64,000 nucleotides of DNA from Fusobacterium varium. Lineage in GTDB: Bacteria > Fusobacteriota > Fusobacteriia > Fusobacteriales > Fusobacteriaceae. The notes below the pieces were generated by a model. The model did not search any database and had not been told where the DNA came from. It was given only the letters and a program-made list of their open reading frames with translations. Both the position numbers and the translations under genes were made by a program. Each line of letters starts with the position of its first letter. Positions within the stretch are counted from its first letter, which is position 1. Of this stretch, positions 24,759 through 34,458 are shown one piece after another. The stretch covers positions 806,001-870,000 of the forward strand of contig AP017968.1 of the NCBI GenBank assembly GCA_002356455.1, in the 5' to 3' direction.

Positions 24759-25496
24759 ATGAATGAATTGAGAAAATTACAGTTAGTAGAAAAGGATTGT
24801 TTAGATTTTTTTGTAAAAATATGTGAAGAAAATAATCTTGAATATATATTAGATTTTGGAACTTTGTTAGGAGCAGTAAGACATGGAGGATTTATTCCAT
24901 GGGATGATGATGTTGATTTGGGAATGCCTAGAGAAGATTATGAAAAATTTTTAAAAATATTTGATAAATATAAAAATAATGGAAGATTTTCTTTGGAAAC
25001 ATATAAAAGAGGTGCTTTCTATAAATTAAAAGATAACAATCACTATATATTAAATAAAGATGAAAGTAAATCTGAAATTGATATAGATATTTTTCCTTTA
25101 GATTATTATGACGATATCAAAAAAGTAGATTTTCTTAATGGATATCTAGAATTAAGTAAGGATAGAAGCTCTGTCTGGAGAAAGTGGAAAACTCATTTTA
25201 AAAGAGAAATTCATCTAAAGATATTATCAAGCAGTTTTGTTAAAAAAAGATTTATTTCAAAAAATAAAGGACCGTATATAGGAAGAGGAGTGGAAACTGG
25301 ATTTAAAATTAAATTGAATCCTGTAGAAAAGTTCTTTCCTTTAACAGAAATTAAATTTGAAGATAGAAAATATAAAGTACCAAAAGATTATGATAATTTT
25401 CTTACATTGTTATATGGAGATTATATGACACCACCTGAAAATCCAAAACCTTTACATCATAAACACATTAAAGATATAATAAAAATTGAAAAATAA
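24759..25496 (+). CDS. LicD-family nucleotidyl/phosphotransferase (first of two)
   Basis: 245 residues from the ATG at 24759; the open frame extends to a TTG at 24747, but ttggagg lies in that extension and is the SD. The LicD core is clear: [20 protein letters not shown] directly followed by DDDVDLGM (about residues 27-55), with the DDDxDLG metal site, and IDIDIFPLDYYDD near 105. LicD proteins transfer phosphocholine or other phospho-substituents to surface glycans. A TATAAT preceded by TGTGA at 24717-24722 is a likely own promoter. It is a paralogue of the gene at 34445. IS copy 2 starts 19 bases after its stop. Confidence 0.88.
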   Translation: MNELRKLQLVEKDCLDFFVKICEENNLEYILDFGTLLGAVRHGGFIPWDDDVDLGMPREDYEKFLKIFDKYKNNGRFSLETYKRGAFYKLKDNNHYILNKDESKSEIDIDIFPLDYYDDIKKVDFLNGYLELSKDRSSVWRKWKTHFKREIHLKILSSSFVKKRFISKNKGPYIGRGVETGFKIKLNPVEKFFPLTEIKFEDRKYKVPKDYDNFLTLLYGDYMTPPENPKPLHHKHIKDIIKIEK

Positions 25497-25515
25497 ATAG
25501 GAACTGCTAAAATGA

Positions 25516-27282
25516 GGCTGTTGCAAATTCAAAATAGCCCAATTACCCAAAAAGCTGACTTGAAGTTTTCTTCTTGTCAGCTTTTTCTTTTTAAATAAAA
25601 AAAGGTATAAAATACTAAAAATTTTTTCAAATTTCTAATATAATATACCTATGCAAAAACCAACTAATAATAACATTTTTTTTCAATTAAATCAACCTAA
25701 ACTTTTTAACTTTTTACAATATGAAATTTCTGATAATGATCCTGTAAGAAAACTTAGCTCAATATTGGAGGGATTAGATTTTAGTAGTTTAATGCAAGTA
25801 TTTTCTTACAAAACAAAGGTACATCCTATCAGAATGTTTTCTATCATTGTTTATGCCTATTCGCGCAATTTAACTTCTACTAGAGATATAGAAATGGCTT
25901 GCCATGAAAATATTAAATTTAGGTTTCTTTTACAAGATTCTAAAATTCCTGATCACTCTACTATTTCTAGATTCTTAGTAAAAACTGAAGATATTCTTCC
26001 AGATCTATTTGAACAATTCGTTGAAAAAATTTTTGAAATGGAAAATATTTCCACTGAAACAATATATATTGATGGCACTAAAATTGAAGCATATGCTAAT
26101 AAATATACATTTGTTTGGAAAAAATCTATTGAGAAATATAGAACTAGATTAGATGAAAAAATTCTTGAATTAATTTCAAATTTTAATGATGATTTCAACT
26201 TACAATATGACAACTTCCTTGAAATATATTCATATCTTTCTAATTTGAATTTTCAAATAGTCAAAGGTAGAGGAAAGAGAAAATCTAAAGAGCAAAAGTA
26301 TTTAGAATTATGCGCAGAATACTTAGAAAAGTATCAAAAATATTCTAATCATTTTAAAAATCTTAATGGTAGAAATAGCTATTCAAAAACTGATATAGAT
26401 GCTACTTTTATGAGAATGAAAGATGACCATATGAGAAATGGTCAATTAAAACCTGGATATAATCTACAAATAGGAGTGATTAGTGAATATATTTCTTCAT
26501 ATGAAATTTTTTCTAACCCTTCTGATTCTAAAACTTTGATTCCATTTTTAGAGAAAATTTCATCTCAAAATTTAGAAATTAAAAATATTGTAGCTGATGC
26601 AGGATATGAAAGTATTTCAAATTATGAATATTTGGAAAAAATGGACTATACTTCATACATAAAACCAATATATTTTGAAAAATCTAAAATCAGAAAGTTT
26701 AAAAATGATTTAAACAGAGTAGAAAATTTAATATATAATCATTCTGAAAATAAGCTATTTAGAAAAGATGGATTAGAATTAGAATTTCTATACTCTAACA
26801 AAAATAATACAGTTCAATATTTTTGGAATCCTGAAACTAACAAAAAAATTAAGTACAATGCGAGATTTAGAATTTTATCAAATAAATCAAAAGAGAATGT
26901 ATCAAGCAATTATGGAAAACAATTAAGAATGAACAGAAGTATTCAAGTAGAAGGTGCTTTTGCAGTTTTGAAAGAAGATATGAAATTGCGAAAATTAAAA
27001 GTTCGAAGTAAAAAAAGTGTTTTAAGAGAAATATGTTTGTTTTGTATCGCTTACAACTTCAACAGATATCTAAGCAGAAATATAAATAATCGCTTAGGAA
27101 CAACACTTCACTCATTAAAAGTAGCTTAGATAAATAAAAAATCATCTACTTCTTTTTTTGATACTTAAAAATAAATATAAAAATATAAATTAGCAGAAAT
27201 CTATAAAATAGATTTCTATTTTTTTATGAAAAATAAGAGAGGCTGCACAAATTAGTTTATCAATCACTAATTTGCAACAGCC
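25516..27282 (+). mobile_element. IS1182-family insertion sequence, copy 2
   Basis: 1767 bp with the same 14-bp inverted repeats as copy 1 (25516-25529 and 27269-27282). About ten base differences from copy 1 can be counted by eye. The right end has the sub-terminal hairpin GGCTGCACAAATTAGT (27241-27256) against 27266-27282. It is inserted between a LicD gene and the promoter region of the LPS locus, in the same orientation as copy 1. Confidence 0.92.
25651..27129 (+). CDS. IS1182-family transposase (DDE), copy 2
   Basis: 492 residues, intact, with the same DDE residues as copy 1 (TIYIDGTKIEA, IVADAGYES, SIQVEGAFAVLKEDM). It has the same lack of a Shine-Dalgarno and the TATAAT a few bases before the ATG. 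Two intact, nearly identical copies suggest recent transposition and probably an active element. Confidence 0.93.
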   Translation: MQKPTNNNIFFQLNQPKLFNFLQYEISDNDPVRKLSSILEGLDFSSLMQVFSYKTKVHPIRMFSIIVYAYSRNLTSTRDIEMACHENIKFRFLLQDSKIPDHSTISRFLVKTEDILPDLFEQFVEKIFEMENISTETIYIDGTKIEAYANKYTFVWKKSIEKYRTRLDEKILELISNFNDDFNLQYDNFLEIYSYLSNLNFQIVKGRGKRKSKEQKYLELCAEYLEKYQKYSNHFKNLNGRNSYSKTDIDATFMRMKDDHMRNGQLKPGYNLQIGVISEYISSYEIFSNPSDSKTLIPFLEKISSQNLEIKNIVADAGYESISNYEYLEKMDYTSYIKPIYFEKSKIRKFKNDLNRVENLIYNHSENKLFRKDGLELEFLYSNKNNTVQYFWNPETNKKIKYNARFRILSNKSKENVSSNYGKQLRMNRSIQVEGAFAVLKEDMKLRKLKVRSKKSVLREICLFCIAYNFNRYLSRNINNRLGTTLHSLKVA

Positions 27283-27370
27283 CCATTTTTTATATTTAAA
27301 TTAAAAACAAAAAAATGAAATTTTTTAGAATTTTAGATATAAATATATTATTAAAGTGATTAAAATGTGT

Positions 27371-27376
27371 TATAAT
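27371..27376 (+). promoter_or_regulatory. -10 element ahead of LPS module A
   Basis: TATAAT at 27371-27376 preceded by ATGTGT, about 52 bases before the first GT9 gene; a weak TTATTA lies 17 bases upstream. Confidence 0.5.
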
Positions 27377-27427
27377 TGTGTGAACAATCATGAATATATA
27401 TTTTTTAAAAAATCAGGAGAGAAATTT

Positions 27428-28564
27428 ATGTTTAAAAAAATAAATAGAGCATTTCAGGATTATATGCGGGAAAAAAGGTTGAGGTTAGGAAAATACATAT
27501 GGGATAGAAAAAGAGATAAAGAAGAAATAAAGTCAGGGAACTTTATAGAAAAGAATAATATAAAAAAAATATTATTCATGAGATATGATGGAAAAATAGG
27601 AGATATGGTAATAAATACTTTAATGTTTAGAGAAATAAAAAAGAAATATCCATATATAGAAATAGGAGTGGTAACAAAAGGTGGAGCAAAAGCAGTAATA
27701 GAAAATAATCCAAATGTAGATAAAATATATGAATATAAAAAAGATAGAAAAAGTATAAAAAAATTATCTTTGGAAATAGCAGCAGAAAAATATGATTTAT
27801 TAATAGATTTTTCAGAGATGCTGAGAGTAAATCAAATGATGCTGATAAATTTATGTAAAGCAAGATTTAATATGGGATTAAATAAAGAAAATTGGAAAAT
27901 ATTTGATATATCTTACACAAAACCTACAGGTTATATTCATGTAACAGAAATATATAAAAATATTTTAGAAAAATTGGGAATAAAGAATATAGATATAAGT
28001 TATGAATTATTTTTTATTGAGCGCCAAAAAAGTAAAATTGAAGAATTGTTAAAGAAATTAAAACATAAAAAAATAGTTGTATTCAATCCATTTGCAGCAA
28101 GTAAACATAGAAATATAAATTTGGAAAATATAGTAAAAATAGGAAAAATAATACTTGAGGATGAAAATAATATATTAATGTTTATAGGAGAAGAGAAAAG
28201 AAAAAAAGAACTTGAAAATGTAATGAGAGAATTAGGGAATAATACCTTTTTTCCAGAGTTTAAAGATATAATGGAGACTTCATATTTAATAAGTAAAGCA
28301 GATTTAGTAATAACTCCAGATACATCAATAGTTCATATATCAGCAGCTTTTAAAAGAAAATTGATAGCAATTTATAGAATAGATGGTAAAGCTGAAAATG
28401 AAATAAATAGATATTTATGGGGACCTAATTATAAAGAAGCGGTACAGATATTTTCAAAAGATTTTGCAATTAAGAATGGGGAAGAGCCAGATATTAATAA
28501 ATTTGATATGAAAGAACTTGAAAATGAGATAAAAAAATATCTTAGAAAACAGGAGAAAATATGA
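27428..28564 (+). CDS. GT9 heptosyltransferase-like protein (module A, gene 1)
   Basis: 378 residues from ATG 27428; the open frame extends to 27356 but caggagag lies directly before 27428, and the module B copy starts at the same residue. GT9 pattern: ILFMRYDGKIGDMVINTLMF (about 45) and ADLVITPDTSIVHISAAFKR (about 300), matching the donor-site PDTSxxH motif of ADP-heptose:LPS heptosyltransferases. It adds a sugar, probably heptose, to the LPS core at the inner membrane. From residue 4 onward it is identical to the 38477 gene. Its stop overlaps the next start (ATGA). Confidence 0.9.
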   Translation: MFKKINRAFQDYMREKRLRLGKYIWDRKRDKEEIKSGNFIEKNNIKKILFMRYDGKIGDMVINTLMFREIKKKYPYIEIGVVTKGGAKAVIENNPNVDKIYEYKKDRKSIKKLSLEIAAEKYDLLIDFSEMLRVNQMMLINLCKARFNMGLNKENWKIFDISYTKPTGYIHVTEIYKNILEKLGIKNIDISYELFFIERQKSKIEELLKKLKHKKIVVFNPFAASKHRNINLENIVKIGKIILEDENNILMFIGEEKRKKELENVMRELGNNTFFPEFKDIMETSYLISKADLVITPDTSIVHISAAFKRKLIAIYRIDGKAENEINRYLWGPNYKEAVQIFSKDFAIKNGEEPDINKFDMKELENEIKKYLRKQEKI

Positions 28565-29657
28565 GTAAAATCAGAGGTTTTTTTATAAGATTAGTAGGAA
28601 TGAAGAAAAAAGAAAAAAATATAGAATTAAAAGATATAAAAAGGATATTGATTCCAGGAGGAAGAATAGGGGATATGGTATGTGAAACACCATTAATTAG
28701 GGAATTACATGAACTTTTTCCTAATGCAGAGATAGATGTTTACCTTGATAAGATAGTAGCCCCATTATTTAAGAATTGTCCATATTTAAATGTTATAGAA
28801 ACCAAAAGAGGAAGTAGATTTGTACATAAAGTAAAAATATTAAGAATTATATCCTCTTGGTATGATGCACTATTAAAGAGAAAAAAATATGATTTATATT
28901 TTGAATTTGCGAATGGATTAAGATTTTACAGCATATTTGCGCTGAGGATAATGAAACCAAGATATAGTATAGGGGTATTAAGAGAAGAGAAGCATGGAAT
29001 AAAAAAGGATGAATTAACTATTTTTGATGTATATATAAAGAAAAGCAAAAGTAAACATATGAGAGATATAAGTTTAGCAGGAATAGAAGTATTAGGGAAA
29101 AATATAAAAAATAGAAAATATGAGTTATTTTTAGGAGAAGCAGAGGAAAGATATAAAGATTATTTTTATAAGGAAAATATAAATATAATATTTAATTATA
29201 CAGGTGGAAATATAAAGAAAAATTTATCGATAGAAGAAGTGAAAGAAAGTTGTAAAAAACTTATAGAAATAGATAAAAGAATAGTTGTGTATGTAATGAC
29301 ACTTCCAGATAAATATGAAGAATTGGAAGAAGAGATAAAGAAATGGGAAGAAAAGCGAATAAAAATTTGCGATAAGACGCAAGATATAGCAGAAGCAGCG
29401 GGAATGATAAAATATATAGATATATTGGTAAGTGTAGATACAGGAGTAGTACATATAGCATCAGCTTATAATAAACCAGTGATTTCAATATTTCCAGATA
29501 ATGAAAACAGTATAGAATATTTTTCTCCTAAGTCAGAATTAAGTTATGTAATAAAGTGTGAAGACAGGAGCTGGATAAGAGATTTTGATAAAGAAAAGAT
29601 GAAAAAGTACATGGAAGAAATAATAGATAAATTAAAATAATGGAAGGTATAAATGAA
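27436..29657 (+). repeat. Duplicated block 1 (module A copy), two GT9 genes
   Basis: This 2.2-kb block recurs at 38485-40706 at constant offset (11049 bases) with no difference I noticed. It covers almost all of the first two GT9 genes and the 17 bases after them. Confidence 0.9.
28561..29640 (+). CDS. GT9 heptosyltransferase-like protein (module A, gene 2)
   Basis: 359 residues. KRILIPGGRIGDMVCETPLI (about 28-47) and DILVSVDTGVVHIASAYNKP (about 284-303) are the GT9 N- and C-terminal signatures, including the Asp-Thr-Gly...His donor motif. It overlaps the preceding GT9 stop by 4 bases (ATGA), so translation is coupled. Identical to the product at 39610. Likely role: transfer of a heptose or related sugar to the LPS core. 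Confidence 0.9.
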   Translation: MSKIRGFFIRLVGMKKKEKNIELKDIKRILIPGGRIGDMVCETPLIRELHELFPNAEIDVYLDKIVAPLFKNCPYLNVIETKRGSRFVHKVKILRIISSWYDALLKRKKYDLYFEFANGLRFYSIFALRIMKPRYSIGVLREEKHGIKKDELTIFDVYIKKSKSKHMRDISLAGIEVLGKNIKNRKYELFLGEAEERYKDYFYKENINIIFNYTGGNIKKNLSIEEVKESCKKLIEIDKRIVVYVMTLPDKYEELEEEIKKWEEKRIKICDKTQDIAEAAGMIKYIDILVSVDTGVVHIASAYNKPVISIFPDNENSIEYFSPKSELSYVIKCEDRSWIRDFDKEKMKKYMEEIIDKLK

Positions 29658-30840
29658 AAAGAAAGTCATATTCAGAAGTGGAAGTTTAAGAATGGGAGGA
29701 CTAGAAAGAGTTTTAATAGAAGTTCTTCAAACAATAGATAGAGAAAAATTTGATATTTATCTTGTAATAGATGATGATTGTGGAGAAGAAAATATATTTG
29801 AGAAAGATATACCAAAAGATATAAAGTATTTTTTTCTTAAATCAGAAGAAATGATAAGAGAAACAGAGAAATATAAAGCAAGAAAGAAAAATATCATGTA
29901 TAAGTTAATGTATAACCTAATGATGGAAAAAGAAAATAGAATTATGTATAAAAATATGCAGCAAATATTAAAAGAACTTGGAGAAATAGATGTAATAGTA
30001 GATTTTGATGCAGGAGCTTCAAAGTATATAGAAAAATTAGACATCAAAAAGAAAATAGTATGGATTCATAATTCTATACCTAATTTAAAGAAAAAAGGAA
30101 GTAAGATAAAAAGATTTGGAAAAAGATTGGAAAAATATGATAGAGTAATAGCTATATGTGATGAAATGAAGGAAGAAATAGAAAATATATACCCAAATTT
30201 AAATGGGAAAGTAAGCAGAATATATAATCCATTTAATTTTGAAAGAATAGAGAAATTAATGAATGATGAAAGTGAATTAACAACAGAGCAAATAAAAATG
30301 CTTAATGAGGATTATTGTATTGCCATATCAAGGTTAGATGTTGTTCAAAAAGATTATGCTACTCTTTTAGAGAGTTTTAAAATATTAAAAGATAAAGGAA
30401 TAGAACAAAAACTATATATTATAGGAGATGGACCTTCTAAAAAAATAATTGAAAAATGGATAAAAGAATATCAGTTAGAAAATTTAGTATTTTTATTAGG
30501 AAGAATGGAAAACCCATATATATGGTTGAAAAATTCTAATTTTTTTATACATAGTTCAAAATTTGAAGGATTTGGATTAGTATTAGTTGAAGCTGGTTAT
30601 TCAGGTAAAGCAGTAATTTCTTCAAGGTGTCCAGTAGGGCCAAGAGATATTTTAAAAGATGGAAAGTGTGGAATTTTATTTGGAGTTGGAAATGAAAAAG
30701 AACTTGCTGATAATTTAGAGAAAATTTTAAAAAATTATGAATTAAAAAAAGAATATGAAGATTTGATAAAAGAGAGAGTAAAAGAATTTGATAGCAAAAA
30801 TATAATAAAAGAATATGAAAAATTAATAGAAGAGATATAG
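29653..30840 (+). CDS. GT4 glycosyltransferase (module A version)
   Basis: 395 residues, GT-B fold. The N-terminal acceptor domain starts KVIFRSGSLRMGGLERVLIE (residues 4-23). The C-terminal donor domain has YIIGDGPSKKII near 255 and the E-x7-E motif in FEGFGLVLVEAGYSGK near 307. Residues 8-225 are virtually identical to the 41774 protein, but residues about 226-384 are clearly different, and the last 11 residues are identical again. The two proteins thus share an acceptor domain but have different donor domains. It lies between the second GT9 gene and the kinase gene here, not after the third GT9 gene as in module B. Confidence 0.9.
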   Translation: MKKKVIFRSGSLRMGGLERVLIEVLQTIDREKFDIYLVIDDDCGEENIFEKDIPKDIKYFFLKSEEMIRETEKYKARKKNIMYKLMYNLMMEKENRIMYKNMQQILKELGEIDVIVDFDAGASKYIEKLDIKKKIVWIHNSIPNLKKKGSKIKRFGKRLEKYDRVIAICDEMKEEIENIYPNLNGKVSRIYNPFNFERIEKLMNDESELTTEQIKMLNEDYCIAISRLDVVQKDYATLLESFKILKDKGIEQKLYIIGDGPSKKIIEKWIKEYQLENLVFLLGRMENPYIWLKNSNFFIHSSKFEGFGLVLVEAGYSGKAVISSRCPVGPRDILKDGKCGILFGVGNEKELADNLEKILKNYELKKEYEDLIKERVKEFDSKNIIKEYEKLIEEI

Positions 30841-30855
30841 AATGAGGATAATAAG

Positions 30856-31605
30856 ATGATAAAAAAAAAGAAATATAAAGAATACAATATATATTATCCA
30901 GAAGAAGAAATATTTTATGAAAAAATAGGGAAGCAAATAGTTGATAAAGAATATAAAGAATTAGAAATATATAAGAATACAGAAAGAAATTATGTAGCCA
31001 AAATAGAAATAGAAGGAGAAAAGTATATATTAAAATCTCCTAAATCAGAAACAATAATACCTCAAAGAAGAGTACAAACTTTAATAAAAAATGGGGAAGC
31101 ATTAAATACTTTGCTAAATGTAAGAGAAAGAATAAAAGAAGGAATTACAGAATATGCAGTTCCATTTTTAGCTATAGTGAAGAAAGGTATTTTTATAAAA
31201 GAAAGTTACATATTAATGGAATGTATAGAGGGAGAACCAATAAAGAGTGTTGCAGATATAGATAAAATAATGGAAATGGCTAATAAATTGCATAAAGAAA
31301 AAATATATCATGGAGATTTAAATACTTCAAATTTTATAAAAACCAAAAATGGGATAAGGATAATAGACACTCAAGGAAAAAAGGAAAAGTATTTTTATTT
31401 TAAAAGATGGAATGACTTTTTTATAATGCAAAATGACTTATTGGTAATAGAAAAAGGCTATAAAGTGAAAGAAGAATATTACAAAAAGAGAAAGAATATA
31501 TCATATTATATGATTTTAGCTATGAGAAAAATAAAAAAGCTAAAATTTGTTGAACAACTAAAATTAAGGAAAAAAGAATTGAGAAAAAAAGGTTGGAGAA
31601 TATAA
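30856..31605 (+). CDS. RfaY-like LPS core kinase (module A copy)
   Basis: 249 residues of the LPS-kinase (RfaY/KdkA-like) group. YILKSPKSE near 58 holds a Lys that may contact ATP, ILMECIEGEPIKSV near 120 is the hinge, and IYHGDLNTSNFI near 150 followed by IRIIDTQGK is the catalytic HGDxxxxN and IIDxxG pair. A basic C terminus (KLRKKELRKKGWRI) suggests membrane contact. It probably phosphorylates a core heptose or Kdo. Identical to the 42977 product. It starts 15 bases after the GT4 stop, with aggataataag as a weak SD. Confidence 0.82.
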   Translation: MIKKKKYKEYNIYYPEEEIFYEKIGKQIVDKEYKELEIYKNTERNYVAKIEIEGEKYILKSPKSETIIPQRRVQTLIKNGEALNTLLNVRERIKEGITEYAVPFLAIVKKGIFIKESYILMECIEGEPIKSVADIDKIMEMANKLHKEKIYHGDLNTSNFIKTKNGIRIIDTQGKKEKYFYFKRWNDFFIMQNDLLVIEKGYKVKEEYYKKRKNISYYMILAMRKIKKLKFVEQLKLRKKELRKKGWRI

Positions 31606-31659
31606 AATGACCAACTTTTCTGAAAAAAATAATAAAATTTTAAATAATGGAAGGTATAA

Positions 31660-32754
31660 ATGAAGAAAAAATATTATTTGAAAAAGTCATATATAAAAAA
31701 TCTATTAAATATGTATATAACAAGATTTTTCTTAATTTTATTTTTTAAAAAGAGGGAGAATCCAGAAAATATTTTAATAAAAATTTCTGATGGAATAGGA
31801 GATGTAGTAATAAGAAGTAGATTATCAGAAAAATTAATAGAAAGATTTGGAAAAGATAAGGTTTATTTTTTAATGCAGGAAAACTATAAACAATTAGGAG
31901 AAATATTAGGATATAAAGTAATTGGAATTTCAAAATCAGAAAAATATAATTTATTAAAAAGAATCAGAAAATTCTTTGAAATAAATAAATTAGGAATAAA
32001 AAGATTTATAAATCTTGAATATACAAATGATAGTGTAGTAGGAAATATAATAGCTGAAGAAAAAATAGGAGTTTTGGATACAGATCCAGCAGTAGAAATT
32101 TATAATAAATTTTATACAAAGGTAATTAGGTTGAATAGAAATGAAAAAATATTAAATCAAATAAAGATTATAGGGGAAAATATACTGGACAGGAATTTGA
32201 GAGCAGATGAGTTAATTCCAGATTTAAAAGTGGGTAAAAACTCAAAAAATGAAGGAATAGTTATAGCAGTGGGCTCAACTTCACGAGAGAAAGTATGTAG
32301 CCCATACATGATGCTGGAATATATAAAAGAAATAAAAAAAGAGTTTCCAGAAGAAAAAATATATTTAGTGGGAAATGGTAAATTACAGTTAGAATATGCA
32401 GAATATTTAATGGGAAATTTAAAAGAATTTAAAATGGAAAATTTGGTGAATAAAACAAATTTAAAAGAAGTGTTTAAAATAATAGCAGAATCTAGATTAT
32501 TTATAGGGTTTGATTCAGGATTGTATAATTATAGCTATTCATTGAGAAAAAAAACAATAGCATTATTTAAAGATTTAAGTAGTCCATTTAAACATGAAGC
32601 AGATTGGGTAAAAGTTTTAGGACCAGAAAAAGAGAGAATAGATAATGTTGAAGATGAAAATTATCCAAATAGAGAAATAAATAATATATCAATAGAAACT
32701 TTAAAAAAAGCTTTGGAAGGAATGAAAGAATATGAAAAACAAAGTAATATTTAG
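31660..32754 (+). CDS. Divergent GT9-like glycosyltransferase (module A copy)
   Basis: 364 residues. ILIKISDGIGDVVIRSRLSE (about 38-57) is the GT9 N-terminal signature. The C-terminal site reads LFIGFDSGLYNYSYSLRKKT (about 283-302): the Asp-Ser-Gly is kept but the usual His is replaced by Asn-Tyr, so donor or activity may differ. Virtually identical to the 40702 product. In module A it follows the kinase gene; in module B it follows the second GT9 gene directly. The 18 bases before its ATG (TAATGGAAGGTATAAATG) also occur before the GT4 gene at 29653. Confidence 0.82.
   Translation: MKKKYYLKKSYIKNLLNMYITRFFLILFFKKRENPENILIKISDGIGDVVIRSRLSEKLIERFGKDKVYFLMQENYKQLGEILGYKVIGISKSEKYNLLKRIRKFFEINKLGIKRFINLEYTNDSVVGNIIAEEKIGVLDTDPAVEIYNKFYTKVIRLNRNEKILNQIKIIGENILDRNLRADELIPDLKVGKNSKNEGIVIAVGSTSREKVCSPYMMLEYIKEIKKEFPEEKIYLVGNGKLQLEYAEYLMGNLKEFKMENLVNKTNLKEVFKIIAESRLFIGFDSGLYNYSYSLRKKTIALFKDLSSPFKHEADWVKVLGPEKERIDNVEDENYPNREINNISIETLKKALEGMKEYEKQSNI
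32732..32754 (+). repeat. 23-nt relic of the module B GT4 start inside the end of the GT9-like gene
   Basis: ATGAAAAACAAAGTAATATT plus TAG here is exactly the first 23 bases of the GT4 gene at 41774, which overlaps the end of the module B GT9-like gene. In module A the sequence then switches to unrelated DNA (GAGGAGAAATG). Confidence 0.85.
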
Positions 32755-32762
32755 GAGGAGAA

Positions 32763-33242
32763 ATGAAAAAATCATTAAAAATAATAATAACTTTAATTTA
32801 TTTTATTATATTTTTTAAATTAGAGGAATTGCATTTAGAAAATATTATTTTTTTTAAAAAGGTGTTTTATTTAATAGGAATATTGAGTATTTTTAATAAT
32901 ATTAATAAAAATAAATTTATTGAGATAATATTTTTTTTATTAAATGGTATAGGAGCTACTTATATATATAAGTATACTTATTTTAATAGTTTAACTTTTT
33001 TATTGATGCTAAGTTTATTTATTTCTTTTTATTTTATAATTTTAAATATAGATATACAAAATAAAATAATAAAATTAATTTTATTATTTTTATTACCTTA
33101 TACCATTGAAAAAATGATCATATATAAATTTAAAAATTATTTTGAAGGGATAACTTTAGTTAATATTTTGTTTATAATATTAATTATTTATAATGAATGG
33201 AGTGAATATAGGAGAAAAAATGTTTGTAAAATTAAAAATTAA
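32763..33242 (+). CDS. Small integral membrane protein of unknown function
   Basis: 159 residues, very rich in Ile, Phe and Leu, with four to five predicted membrane helices (for example IIITLIYFIIFF, FLMLLSLFISFYFIILN and LVNILFIILIIYNEW). I recognise no family. It has a good SD (aggaggag) 4 bases before the ATG at 32763, and it overlaps the start of the ligase-like gene by 23 bases. It could be an accessory to the ligase or the remains of a larger membrane protein. Confidence 0.6.
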   Translation: MKKSLKIIITLIYFIIFFKLEELHLENIIFFKKVFYLIGILSIFNNINKNKFIEIIFFLLNGIGATYIYKYTYFNSLTFLLMLSLFISFYFIILNIDIQNKIIKLILLFLLPYTIEKMIIYKFKNYFEGITLVNILFIILIIYNEWSEYRRKNVCKIKN

Positions 33243-34458
33243 TGAAATAATAAATAAAGTTTTAAATCTAATAATTATGCTGTATCCCTTTTTTTTGATT
33301 AGAAGAAATGGAACAGATTCGCTAATTCATACAATAGTAATACTGACTTTTATATATTGTATAAAAAATAAAAAAATTAATTTAAAAAAAGAGAATAAGA
33401 AAATATATATTTTGTTTATAGTATCATTTTCTTTTATTTTAACTAGCTTAATTGGAAATTCTTTTGGTGAACATACTATTGAACATTTGAATGATTATTT
33501 TTTTAATTTATTATTGTTATTTTCAATATTTCAAATTAAAATTAATTATAAAACTATATTTGAAATTGAAAAAGTTTTCTATTGTTCATTAATTTTACCA
33601 ATAATGATAATATCAACAATATTAATTGAAACAAGATTTGATTTTGTGAGAGTTTCAGGTTTTTGGAATATATCAACTTATTCATTTATGATAGGACTTT
33701 CAACAATTATTTCATTATATTTAGTAATGTATTGTAAAAAATATAAATATTTAATTTTGATGCCATTTTTATATGGAATGGTTTTATTCAGTGGCACTAG
33801 AATGGTATGGTTAGTAACTTTTATATTGACAATTTTTGTACTTCTAATTTCTAAAAATAAAAAAATTTATTTAGGATTAACTTTAATTTTAATAATAATA
33901 ATGGGAATTTTTTTTAAAATTAAAGATGATAATCCAATAAAATATAGGATAAAAACAATAGCACATATAAAAACTGAACATAGTAGCAGTACAAGATTGT
34001 ATATGTATAAAGAAGCTTTTGAACAATTTTTAATAAAACCTATAAATGGTAATGGTTTTTCTAGTTATGGCATAATTGGACAAAAACGTCATAAAGAAGA
34101 AATGGAAAATAAAAATTTACAAGATTATTGGAAAAAAATGGAAGCATATGGATTTACTAGATATCATAGTCATAGTAATTTTTTTGAACTTTTATGTGGA
34201 ACAGGAATAGTAGGAACTATAAGTTTTTATATTTCAAATTTATATCTATTTTATATCCTTATAAAAAATAGAATAAAAAATAATAAAAAGGTAATGTGTG
34301 ATATAGGAATATTAACATTTTTGTTTTATCATATGTATGGAATTTCAGATGTGACATTATATATGGGAAGAGTAACTGAAATTTATTTTTTTGTTACTGG
34401 GGTTATAATTAGTTTTATTATAAATGAAAAAGGATTGATAAAAAATGGAAAAAAATAA
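33220..34458 (+). CDS. O-antigen ligase / polymerase-like membrane protein (module A)
   Basis: 412 residues from ATG 33220 (SD taggaga; an earlier ATG at 33193 lacks one). About ten to eleven membrane helices. The Wzy_C/O-antigen ligase features are [16 protein letters not shown] near 195 and, in the large periplasmic loop, [20 protein letters not shown] near 315, with the conserved His and the LLxxxGIxG pattern. WaaL-type ligases join undecaprenyl-linked glycans to lipid A-core; sequence alone does not separate ligase from polymerase. It overlaps the preceding gene by 23 bases and the LicD gene by 14 bases. Confidence 0.78.
   Translation: MFVKLKINEIINKVLNLIIMLYPFFLIRRNGTDSLIHTIVILTFIYCIKNKKINLKKENKKIYILFIVSFSFILTSLIGNSFGEHTIEHLNDYFFNLLLLFSIFQIKINYKTIFEIEKVFYCSLILPIMIISTILIETRFDFVRVSGFWNISTYSFMIGLSTIISLYLVMYCKKYKYLILMPFLYGMVLFSGTRMVWLVTFILTIFVLLISKNKKIYLGLTLILIIIMGIFFKIKDDNPIKYRIKTIAHIKTEHSSSTRLYMYKEAFEQFLIKPINGNGFSSYGIIGQKRHKEEMENKNLQDYWKKMEAYGFTRYHSHSNFFELLCGTGIVGTISFYISNLYLFYILIKNRIKNNKKVMCDIGILTFLFYHMYGISDVTLYMGRVTEIYFFVTGVIISFIINEKGLIKNGKK

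Noticed and set aside
18293-27282. Composite transposon formed by the two IS1182 copies
   Set aside because: The enclosed genes include housekeeping gltS-murI on one strand with their own promoters, and no flanking target duplication is visible; two independent insertions explain it as well.
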